DNA of 7,600 nucleotides from Treponema sp. (GTDB lineage Bacteria; Spirochaetota; Spirochaetia; Treponematales; Breznakiellaceae): NCBI GenBank assembly GCA_031268125.1, contig JAIRXT010000039.1, positions 1-7,600 of the forward strand. Direction: 5' to 3'. The translations under genes were made by a program, and so were the position numbers. Below, in pieces: positions 1 through 5,920 of this stretch. Each line of letters begins with the position of its first letter. Within the stretch, counting starts at the first letter, position 1. The notes below the pieces were generated by a model. The model ran no database searches. It was given only the letters and a program-made list of their open reading frames with translations, and had not been told where the DNA came from.

Positions 1-134
1 GGGGTCCTGTCGGCTGGAAAAATCCGGGGCCCCCACCCCAGATTCTTTCCACCGCCACCCCTGTTACTTGTTTCGGCGCTCTTTTCGCCATTTCCCCATC
101 GTGAATTACCTTAAGCCAAGGGGTTTTCAAGGTA

Positions 135-199
135 AAAAATGGTCAAACGGCAGCCGGTACGGTTTACTGCATAACGAACCCGTACCTTTGACCATTTTT
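135..199 (-). terminator. Bulged long hairpin downstream of the FAD oxidoreductase, likely terminator
   Basis: Arms 135-147 and 187-199 are a perfect 13-bp inverted repeat (AAAAATGGTCAAA / TTTGACCATTTTT). Directly inside, 156-162 and 180-186 pair as GGTACGG / CCGTACC. The right-hand arms are contiguous, whereas the left side carries an 8-nt bulge (148-155). Read on the minus strand it starts 18 nt after the oxidoreductase stop, and its descending arm ends in a run of six T, as expected for a Rho-independent terminator, although the T-run lies partly within the stem. A smaller 7-bp inverted repeat (TTACCTT 106-112 / AAGGTAA 129-135) abuts it downstream. The arms are nearly symmetric, so the structure could act on either strand. 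An operator or a dispersed repeat unit is the alternative reading. Confidence 0.6.
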
Positions 200-217
200 A
201 GGTTGAACGGTTATTTT

Positions 218-1567
218 TTATATCCGAACCCCCTGCTTTTCGAGGGTCCCCCGCACCTGGGCGATATTCACCCCTGCGGGGACAACCTTGGCCTGCACGG
301 AAAGGCCCGCCGCAACACCGGCTGCCTGCCCGGTAAGCATGCAGGCAAAGATGGCGCGGATACCGGATTCCGCCACATGGCTGGAGGAAATACAGCGTCC
401 CGCCACCAGCAGGTTATCGGTTTTTACCGGAACCAGGCAGCGGTAAGGAACCTGGAACGTCCGGTCATCGTCGGGGCCAAGGTGAACCATGATATGCCCC
501 TTGTAACCCTCCCCTTCCAGCCGCCCGTCCCCCAGCATGTTTCCGTCCGGTGAAAGCATGTCGTACATCCGGGGGAACACGCAGATTGCATCATCAAAAC
601 GCTTACCGGCCTCAATATCCTGGTGGGTAAGACAGTATTTCCCCTCGATACGGCGGGAATCGCGGAACCCGATTTCCGGGGCAATGGAGGCAAGCTCTAT
701 ATCCTCAAAGCCCCGGAAGTTGTTCCGCATATAGTTCAGAAACTGCTTGATATACGCCCGGCATTCAATTTCTCCCCGGCTCAGGTCCACATTGCTGGTA
801 GGGTCGATCATGTAAGAACAGGGATAGTTTATATAACTTATCACCCCCGCACGGGTCAGCCGGCCAAAGGGCAGATCCTTGCGCTTACAGTCCAGGCCCG
901 TCCTGCCGGAAAGGTATTCTTTCTCAAACTTCTTGCCGATTTCTTTGAGTTTGTCCCCATTGTCCAAAAGATAATGGGTGTCCACACCGGCCACCCGGAA
1001 GTTAAGGGTCCCCGGCTGGCAGTAACCGTCCGTATCGCGGCCCTGCCGGTAGGGAACCCCCGCCGCGACAGCCACATCCCCGTCTCCCGTAGCGTCAATC
1101 ACCACCTTTGCGCTTACGGCCATAGGCCCCTGCTTCGTCTGGATAATAACGGCCTGGATACGCTCACCGTCCATTACCACATCGTTGACAAAGGAGTGCA
1201 GAATAACCTGCACCCCTTCTTTTTCCAGAAACTCATCAAGAAATATCCTAAGGTAATCTGCGGAAAACCGCCGGCTGCCTTCCCGCAGGTCATGGCTCCG
1301 GCCGTATTCAATCCGGTACGCGTCTTCGATCTCCGCATAGAGCCCGTGGGTGGAAAATTGAGTACCCGCCAAAAACCAGTTGCAGGTTTCCACATAACAG
1401 GCCGTGATATTCCCGCCCAGAAAACCGCGTTTCTCCAGCAGCAGTGTTGAAGCCCCGGTTCTGGCCGCGGAAACCGCCGCCCCCAGCCCCGCCGGGCCGC
1501 CCCCCACCACAAGGACATCCACTTCCCGGGAAACCTCTACTTCCTTCGGCTTAATAATCACTGTCAT
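218..1567 (-). CDS. FAD-dependent oxidoreductase (FAD_oxidored, PF12831-like)
   Basis: A 449-residue flavoprotein, probably cytosolic because it has no signal peptide or membrane segment. The dinucleotide-binding Rossmann fold is at the N-terminus: strand DVLVV then GGGPAG at residues 22-27, with the ribose-binding acidic residue at E45 in LLLEK. The second FAD signature VIDATGDGDVA lies near 156-166. The motif GFRDSRRIEG at 300-309 is typical of PF12831 proteins. The C-terminal FAD-contacting block NLLVAGRCIS through the GQAAG motif (about 385-418) is complete, so the protein looks full length. The start is supported by a strong AAGGAGG (1575-1581) 7 nt upstream of the ATG. It is the last gene of the catabolic set, 58 nt after the epimerase. 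Family members sit in many carbohydrate operons, but the substrate is not predictable; oxidation of a sugar or sugar-derived hydroxyl is inferred from the neighbours only. Confidence 0.9.
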   Translation of the reverse strand: MTVIIKPKEVEVSREVDVLVVGGGPAGLGAAVSAARTGASTLLLEKRGFLGGNITACYVETCNWFLAGTQFSTHGLYAEIEDAYRIEYGRSHDLREGSRRFSADYLRIFLDEFLEKEGVQVILHSFVNDVVMDGERIQAVIIQTKQGPMAVSAKVVIDATGDGDVAVAAGVPYRQGRDTDGYCQPGTLNFRVAGVDTHYLLDNGDKLKEIGKKFEKEYLSGRTGLDCKRKDLPFGRLTRAGVISYINYPCSYMIDPTSNVDLSRGEIECRAYIKQFLNYMRNNFRGFEDIELASIAPEIGFRDSRRIEGKYCLTHQDIEAGKRFDDAICVFPRMYDMLSPDGNMLGDGRLEGEGYKGHIMVHLGPDDDRTFQVPYRCLVPVKTDNLLVAGRCISSSHVAESGIRAIFACMLTGQAAGVAAGLSVQAKVVPAGVNIAQVRGTLEKQGVRI

Positions 1568-1592
1568 AACCGCGCCTCCTTTTTAACGCCGC

Positions 1593-1623
1593 CTGTTTCA
1601 AAATCCGATCAATTTTGAAACAG
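1593..1623 (-). repeat. 12-bp intercistronic hairpin between epimerase and FAD oxidoreductase
   Basis: CTGTTTCAAAAT (1593-1604) and ATTTTGAAACAG (1612-1623) are perfect inverted repeats around a 7-nt loop. On the minus strand the stem begins two bases after the epimerase stop codon. It is followed by GCGGCG and not by a T-run, so it is a poor intrinsic terminator in the direction of the genes. On the plus strand the stem is followed by a moderately T-rich stretch, but no gene arrives from that side. The most likely role is protection of the upstream mRNA 3' end, or partial attenuation before the oxidoreductase. Confidence 0.65.
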
Positions 1624-1625
1624 CC

Positions 1626-2504
1626 TTATTTTAGTATTGTTACCCAATAACCGCAGCGGTACTCTTCCCCCGCGGCAATACGCAATGTTCCGGGGCGGCC
1701 CTTCCAGTCGCCGTCAAGGGGGCCTATGGGCAGAGAACTGATGGACCCATACCAGGGCTCCAGGGCAATAAAGGGAGCCCCCGCGGAAGTCCACAGTTGG
1801 AACCATGCGCCGCCCCCAATAAACATCCGCAGGGCCCGCGGGGCGGCCCGGCTTTTCAGCGTTACCGCCCGGTCCTGCCGGACATTAAAACAAAAGGCCC
1901 CTTGTTCAAACATGCTGTAATCAAGGCGGAGAGTCCCGCCGCCGGCGTCCATAAAACGGGTGATATTTTCGCGGGGGCTGTAGCTTTTAATAACGGCTTC
2001 CGGGGATTCGGGTTTTTCAAATTCCAGGACATAATCGCCAAATTCCCCCGCCCCGCCGATGGGGCAGGAAAAGCGCGGATGCCCGCCCACGGAAAAATAC
2101 ATCTCCCTGGTATCGTTATTTTTTACCCGGTATTCGGTTACCAGGGCCGTTCCCTCAAGGGCGTAGCGCACCCGGAAACAAAACCGCCAGGGATACTGTG
2201 CCAGGGTTTCCGGGGTTTCGGAAATTTGATACAGGACGGAGGCGCCCGTTTTTTCAACGATACTAAAATCGCAAAACTGGGCAAAGCCGTGCATCCCCAT
2301 GCGGTATTCGTTTCCGTCCAGGCGGTAAACTCCGCCGGGAACCGCCCCCAACAGGGGGAAGCAGACCGGCGTACCCCCCGATTCACCGGAAGACGGACGC
2401 CAGATATAGTTCACCTCATCATCGTTAAATCCAAGGGCCCAAGGTTCCGCCCCCATGCTTTCCGCAGTAAAGGTAATCGTACCATTGGCGATTGTGGTTT
2501 TCAT
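1626..2504 (-). CDS. Aldose 1-epimerase family protein (LacX/YeaD-like mutarotase)
   Basis: A 292-residue cytosolic protein with the galactose-mutarotase fold. It should interconvert alpha and beta anomers of an aldose, or of a related sugar or sugar phosphate. The catalytic set is visible: H72 in GMHGFA, H142 in SVGGHPRF, and the general base E249 in ALEPWYG. The early GGTPVCFPLLG segment (43-53) is the substrate-side loop common to the LacX/Slr1438 branch, and total length fits that branch (about 290, shorter than GalM near 340). The ATG overlaps the stop of the upstream lactonase as ATGA, and no good Shine-Dalgarno sequence is seen, so translation is probably coupled. Next to a sugar lactonase, the plausible role is supplying the anomer used by the oxidising enzyme; the actual substrate is unknown. 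Confidence 0.88.
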   Translation of the reverse strand: MKTTIANGTITFTAESMGAEPWALGFNDDEVNYIWRPSSGESGGTPVCFPLLGAVPGGVYRLDGNEYRMGMHGFAQFCDFSIVEKTGASVLYQISETPETLAQYPWRFCFRVRYALEGTALVTEYRVKNNDTREMYFSVGGHPRFSCPIGGAGEFGDYVLEFEKPESPEAVIKSYSPRENITRFMDAGGGTLRLDYSMFEQGAFCFNVRQDRAVTLKSRAAPRALRMFIGGGAWFQLWTSAGAPFIALEPWYGSISSLPIGPLDGDWKGRPGTLRIAAGEEYRCGYWVTILK

Positions 2505-3340
2505 GACAGGGCGGCGCCGGGAATTGCGGTGTTAAGGTGATAAATACTTGTGGAGGCGGTAATAAAAAGCCCCCGGTCGTCAAAACAAAGATTGGCCGCA
2601 ATTTCCGGCATTTTAACAAGGCCCAGAATTTCCCCCTGGGGATTCAGCAGCCATATTCCGCCGGGACCGGTTACATAAAGGTTCCCCTGCGTATCAAGCC
2701 GCAGGCCGTCCGGCTTTCCTTCACCGGCTTCCTCGTCAAGATGGATAAAGCGCTCCATGTTTCCCGATGCCAAATCCAGCCGGTATACATCGGAACCGCG
2801 GGTTTCGGTGATGTAAAGTACCTTTTCATCCGGCGAAAGGGCAATGCCGTTGGGAAATTCCAGGGCCTTGGCAGGTTCAAACAGGTGCATCTCCCCGGTT
2901 TTTTCATCGTACCTAAACACGCTGCTGTGCCCGGTCTGGGGGCCTTCAATCTTCCGGGTCAGGGGATCGGAAAAGTAGATACGCCCGGCGGAATCCACAA
3001 TAACATCGTTACTGCCGTTGATGGGCACGCCCCGGTAAGTATCAACAACGATATTCCCCGCCAGGTCCATGACGGCCCGCCTGTCGCGGGCGCAGCGGAG
3101 AATCCGGCCGTTTTTCCGGTCATAGGTCATACCGATGGAAAAAAAAGAATTACTGTCGATAAGGGTAGAAGCGCCGTCTTTATAACAAAATATTTTATTC
3201 ACCATGAAGTCGGTAAAATAGTGCAGCCCCCGGCAGTAAACCGGACCTTCAGTAAAGGTAAAACCGGTATCCCATTTTTCCAGCGGCTCGGCGGCATCGA
3301 CAAGAGCGTCAACAGCGGAATCATAGCGTATCAGTTCCAT
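2501..3340 (-). CDS. SMP-30/gluconolactonase-like sugar lactonase
   Basis: A 279-residue six-bladed beta-propeller of the SMP-30/gluconolactonase/LRE family, which hydrolyses sugar lactones such as glucono-1,5-lactone to aldonic acids using one divalent metal. Metal and substrate positions are recognisable: E31 in FTEGPV, N111 in NGSNDVIVD, N164 in FPNGIALSPD and D211 in KPDGLRLD. Repeated blade motifs (NGIALSPDEKVLYITET, DGLRLDTQGNLYVTG) cover the length, and the size is typical. There is no signal peptide, so it acts in the cytoplasm. The ATG lies within the end of the reductase gene (10-nt overlap) and the stop overlaps the epimerase start by 4 nt, which indicates translational coupling across three genes. 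The metal-ligand set predicts an active enzyme. The lactone it uses is not determined by sequence alone; other family members act on phosphotriesters or other esters. Confidence 0.88.
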   Translation of the reverse strand: MELIRYDSAVDALVDAAEPLEKWDTGFTFTEGPVYCRGLHYFTDFMVNKIFCYKDGASTLIDSNSFFSIGMTYDRKNGRILRCARDRRAVMDLAGNIVVDTYRGVPINGSNDVIVDSAGRIYFSDPLTRKIEGPQTGHSSVFRYDEKTGEMHLFEPAKALEFPNGIALSPDEKVLYITETRGSDVYRLDLASGNMERFIHLDEEAGEGKPDGLRLDTQGNLYVTGPGGIWLLNPQGEILGLVKMPEIAANLCFDDRGLFITASTSIYHLNTAIPGAALS

Positions 3341-4377
3341 GACGGCGGACTCACAAGGGGCGGCTGTTCATCGTAGAAAAGCGGCTGGGGCGGCGGAAAT
3401 ATCCGGTCAATTTCCTTGAGTACGTCATCACGCAGCGTAATATCAAGGCTGCGCAGCAGTTCCTGCAAATCCGCAAGAGCGGCGGGGCCGATAATGGGAC
3501 TTGTTACTGCGGGGTGGTGCATTTCCCAGGCCAGGGTAACAACAGCCGGCTTTTCCCCCAGGTCATGACAAAGCCTGGCGTATTCCAAAAGCCGGGGCCG
3601 GTATTTTTCTACCAGAGGGGCGGAATGGGCTTCTATGGGCCGGTTCTTTTCCGGTTCAAGAAGATCAACGGCAAGCACGCCGCGTTGCAGGGGGCTGAAC
3701 AGGGTAACGCCGATACCCTGGTCCATGCAGGCCGGAAAAGCTTCCAGTTCCGCGGCGCGGTATATCATGTCGTAGCGATGCTGTTCGCAGATAAAACCCA
3801 TAAAACGGCGGTTCCGTGCGGCTTCCTGGGCCTTCATCAATTCCCAGCCGGAAAATTTGGATGCCCCCGCGTAATCAAGGCGCCCCGCTTTAATAAAGCC
3901 CTCAAAGGCTTCCCATATTTCATCCCACTGAACATTCCGGTCAACATGGTGAAGGGAAATCATCTCGATATGATCAGTTCCCAGCCGTTCAAAACAGCCT
4001 TCAATATGGCGACGCAGTTTCCACAGGGAATAATCATCGTTGACATTCCCAAGATCGTCGTAGTCGTTATTAAACATGGCGCGGCCCACCTTCGTCGCCA
4101 TGAACACCTTTTCTCTTCTGCCGCCGCCCTGCTTAAACCATTTGCCGATAATCTGTTCCGAAGCGCCGGATTTTCCTGCGCCGTGATTACCGTATACGTT
4201 GGCGCAGTCAAAAAAATTGATCCCCGCCTCCAGGGCGGCATCCATAATTTTGAACGCCTCCGCCTCCGCCGTGCAGCCCCAGTTTCCGGGGAAACCGGTC
4301 CCATAACCAAAATTACCCGTACCAAGGCACAGGCGGCTGACTTTTACATTCGATCTGCCCAGCTTTTTGTATTCCAT
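3331..4377 (-). CDS. Aldo/keto reductase
   Basis: A 348-residue NAD(P)H-dependent TIM-barrel oxidoreductase. The start is placed at the ATG beginning MEYKKLGRSNVKVS, the standard opening of this family, with GGAG 9-10 nt upstream. A longer in-frame extension to 4485 would translate through the terminator-like repeat and adds no family sequence. The catalytic tetrad is intact: D57 in FFDCANVYG, Y62, K96 in MATKVG and H143 in SLHHVD. Cofactor-side motifs follow: GASKF (171-175), EQHRYDMIYR (198-207), SPLQRGVL (228-235) and IIGPAALADLQE (295-306). K174 stands where many members have Asn (G-x-S-N), which may alter amide or cofactor contacts. The tail is proline-rich (FPPPQP to PPSWN). It is first gene of the coupled reductase-lactonase-epimerase set, so a role in interconverting a sugar with its keto or lactone form is likely, but direction and substrate are inferred. 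Confidence 0.9.
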   Translation of the reverse strand: MEYKKLGRSNVKVSRLCLGTGNFGYGTGFPGNWGCTAEAEAFKIMDAALEAGINFFDCANVYGNHGAGKSGASEQIIGKWFKQGGGRREKVFMATKVGRAMFNNDYDDLGNVNDDYSLWKLRRHIEGCFERLGTDHIEMISLHHVDRNVQWDEIWEAFEGFIKAGRLDYAGASKFSGWELMKAQEAARNRRFMGFICEQHRYDMIYRAAELEAFPACMDQGIGVTLFSPLQRGVLAVDLLEPEKNRPIEAHSAPLVEKYRPRLLEYARLCHDLGEKPAVVTLAWEMHHPAVTSPIIGPAALADLQELLRSLDITLRDDVLKEIDRIFPPPQPLFYDEQPPLVSPPSWN

Positions 4378-4391
4378 GAACAGCACTCCAC

Positions 4392-4411
4392 GGCCGCGAC
4401 GGACCGCGGCC
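4392..4411. promoter_or_regulatory. GC-rich palindrome in the reductase leader, candidate operator
   Basis: GGCCGCG (4392-4398) and CGCGGCC (4405-4411) form a perfect 7-bp inverted repeat with a 6-nt spacer. It sits between an A/T-rich possible -10 element (4413-4421) and the ribosome binding site of the reductase gene. A repressor site overlapping the transcription start region would look like this, but a GC-rich 5' leader hairpin would too. The assignment is from position and symmetry only. Confidence 0.4.
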
Positions 4412-4412
4412 C

Positions 4413-4421
4413 ATTTTAATA
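4413..4421 (-). promoter_or_regulatory. Possible -10 region for the reductase-lactonase-epimerase set
   Basis: On the minus strand TATTAAAAT lies about 36 nt before the reductase ATG and contains TAAAAT, one mismatch from TATAAT. It is preceded by a seven-A tract (4423-4429). No convincing -35 hexamer is found 16-18 nt upstream, so this is a weak call. Its position just past the terminator-like repeat is what makes a promoter plausible here. Confidence 0.3.
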
Positions 4422-4446
4422 GTTTTTTTGAATCAGGCGGAAACAC

Positions 4447-4514
4447 CGGTTTTACCGGAAACATAAAGCTGATTCCAAAACACACGGGTTTTGGAATCAG
4501 CCTGGGTAAAACCG
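4447..4514 (-). terminator. Nested inverted repeat after the binding-protein gene, probable terminator
   Basis: The inner stem is a perfect 13-bp repeat, GCTGATTCCAAAA (4468-4480) and TTTTGGAATCAGC (4489-4501), with an 8-nt loop. Outside it, CGGTTTTACC (4447-4456) pairs with GGTAAAACCG (4505-4514). On the minus strand the outer arm starts four bases after the binding-protein stop, and the inner stem is followed by TTTATGTTT, a moderate T-rich tail. This fits a Rho-independent terminator closing the transport unit. The tail is not a pure T-run, so partial read-through into the reductase gene is possible. The outer downstream arm can alternatively fold on itself (CCGGT-TTT-ACCGG, 4446-4458). 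Confidence 0.7.
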
Positions 4515-4518
4515 CCCC

Positions 4519-5874
4519 TTATTTACGGGTAAAGTCCGCCGTCATCCGGTAATCTTCGGCCTGGCCGCCAAGTTTAGCGACCGCGTCATTGTAGCGCTTG
4601 TCGAGATCCTCCAGCACCTGGGCCGGTGTCTCCGAATAGCCTTTGGCAAGAATCCTTTGAAGCGTCTCGCGGTAGGTCAAGCCTTCAACCTGCACGATAT
4701 TCTCAGGCGATGCGGGCGATATGGCAGGATTCGGCACGCCGGCAAATTCCTTAAAGCCCTTGGCGGCCGGTTCATTCCGGGCAAGACCAACCGCTTCCTG
4801 GCGGAACGGAACATACAGGCCGGCCTCGTAAAGCTCCGCCAAATTTTCATCGCTGTAGAAGAACTGGAAAACTTCCATCGCCTTTTCAGGATTTTTCTTT
4901 GCCGCCACACCCATTGTAAGCAGGTTAGAGGCGTCAACAAAATCGCGGTACCTGGGAGCGCCGGGTCCATTAGTTGGGGGATCGATGGGGAGCCAATCAC
5001 ACTTTGCGGGAAACTGGGTATTGTAAACGCCGCAGTCAAAGCTGGCGCCGGGAATCATGCCGATATTTCCTTCGGCAAAGCGGGCCCGCATCATGTCCGC
5101 ATCAAGCCCTTCGAATCCGGGGAACACGCTGCCGTCTATAACCATGCCGTGAACGGCCTCCACAGCAATCCTGTTGGCGGAAAACTGGAACCGGAGGTTT
5201 TCGTTGTCAAAACCGGTGTTGCCGGTATTGATGGCGTTGGGCATGGTCAGGTATGAACGCATTACCCACGGACTTTGAAGCCCTGTAATATAACCGTACT
5301 GCCCCTTTGCAGGATCGGTAAGCTGTTTGGCAACGGCGCGGACTTCGGCCCAGGTTTTGGGATATTTATCGGGAGTAATACCGGCGGCGTCAAACATATC
5401 CTTGTTAATAATAAGTTTGAAGGTTGTCATGGAATAGGGGAATGTATACACCTTACCGTCAAAGACCTGGGAATTTTTCATAAGGTCCCCGGGATTATAC
5501 CTTGCTATCATTTCCTGTCCGCCGGGCATTTCTTCAAGGGATACCAGGTATCCGGCGCCCTGAAAACGCTGTATATCTTCCCCGGTAGAACGGAATATCT
5601 CCGGCGCATTACCCGACATTGTAGCATTGCGGATCAGCTCATGGTAATTGGCGCCGTAAACGGTATATTCAATCTGAATGCCTTTTTCTTTTCCAACGCC
5701 TTCGTTGAAACGGGCAACCTGCTGGTCGCGCAGCGCCTTATCACTCGCGTTGTCTGTCCAGACGCGAATAGTAGTAACACCGCCGGACCTGTCCCTGCCG
5801 GCGCCGCCAAATACCGGGGTAACTGCCAGAACAAATACCCAGCCCAGCATAATCGCAAGAAGTCTGCTTTTCAT
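4519..5874 (-). CDS. ABC transporter sugar-binding protein (SBP family 1)
   Basis: A 451-residue extracytoplasmic solute-binding protein of the carbohydrate (CUT1) class. The N-terminus is a signal peptide: MKSR, a hydrophobic core (about 5-20), then a small-residue stretch VFGGAG suitable for signal peptidase I near residues 23-25. There is no cysteine in the first 40 residues, so it is not an obvious lipoprotein. The mature part opens with TIRVWTDNASDK, the usual first strand and ligand-loop of family 1 binding proteins. Later PEIFRST (91-97) and YTFPYSM, which contributes to the hinge and domain 2 entry, are also typical. Length is normal. The start has a strong GGAGGAGA (5881-5888) about 6 nt upstream. 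It follows the two permease genes, the reverse of the more common order, with a hairpin before it and a terminator-like repeat after it. The ligand is a sugar or oligosaccharide of unknown identity. Confidence 0.9.
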   Translation of the reverse strand: MKSRLLAIMLGWVFVLAVTPVFGGAGRDRSGGVTTIRVWTDNASDKALRDQQVARFNEGVGKEKGIQIEYTVYGANYHELIRNATMSGNAPEIFRSTGEDIQRFQGAGYLVSLEEMPGGQEMIARYNPGDLMKNSQVFDGKVYTFPYSMTTFKLIINKDMFDAAGITPDKYPKTWAEVRAVAKQLTDPAKGQYGYITGLQSPWVMRSYLTMPNAINTGNTGFDNENLRFQFSANRIAVEAVHGMVIDGSVFPGFEGLDADMMRARFAEGNIGMIPGASFDCGVYNTQFPAKCDWLPIDPPTNGPGAPRYRDFVDASNLLTMGVAAKKNPEKAMEVFQFFYSDENLAELYEAGLYVPFRQEAVGLARNEPAAKGFKEFAGVPNPAISPASPENIVQVEGLTYRETLQRILAKGYSETPAQVLEDLDKRYNDAVAKLGGQAEDYRMTADFTRK

Positions 5875-5897
5875 TGATCTTCTCCTCCAAATTATTT

Positions 5898-5918
5898 TTA
5901 TTACGTTTCCCGTAATAA
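5898..5918 (-). repeat. Intercistronic hairpin before the binding-protein gene
   Basis: TTATTACG (5898-5905) and CGTAATAA (5911-5918) are perfect 8-bp inverted repeats with a 5-nt loop. On the transcribed strand the stem begins two bases after the permease stop and ends 9 nt before the GGAGGAGA ribosome binding site of the binding-protein gene. No T-run of terminator strength follows. Likely roles are mRNA processing or stability that lets the binding protein be made in excess over the permeases, or a regulator site, since an A/T-rich dyad of this size is also typical of operators. Confidence 0.55.
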
Positions 5919-5920
5919 TT

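Noticed and set aside
68..553. 161-codon plus-strand open frame crossing the palindromic region into the FAD gene.
   Set aside because: Two thirds of it is antisense to the oxidoreductase and the rest runs through the hairpin; no ribosome binding site or domain supports it.
623..1450. 275-codon plus-strand open frame opposite the FAD oxidoreductase.
   Set aside because: It is antisense to a gene with intact family motifs, and its translation shows no recognisable domain; long antisense frames occur opposite nearly every gene here because of codon bias.
1593..1623. Hairpin read as a strong intrinsic terminator for the epimerase.
   Set aside because: No T-run follows the stem on the minus strand, so it is listed as an intercistronic hairpin instead.
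2537..3376. 279-codon plus-strand open frame opposite the lactonase.
   Set aside because: It mirrors almost exactly the lactonase gene, shows no domain, and is explained as a composition shadow.
3514..4419. 301-codon plus-strand open frame opposite the aldo/keto reductase.
   Set aside because: The minus-strand reading has the full catalytic tetrad and cofactor motifs; the plus-strand product resembles nothing.
4378..4485. A 36-residue N-terminal extension of the aldo/keto reductase.
   Set aside because: It would be translated from part of the terminator-like repeat, has no family similarity, and the ATG at 4377 has a Shine-Dalgarno sequence and begins exactly at the conserved start.
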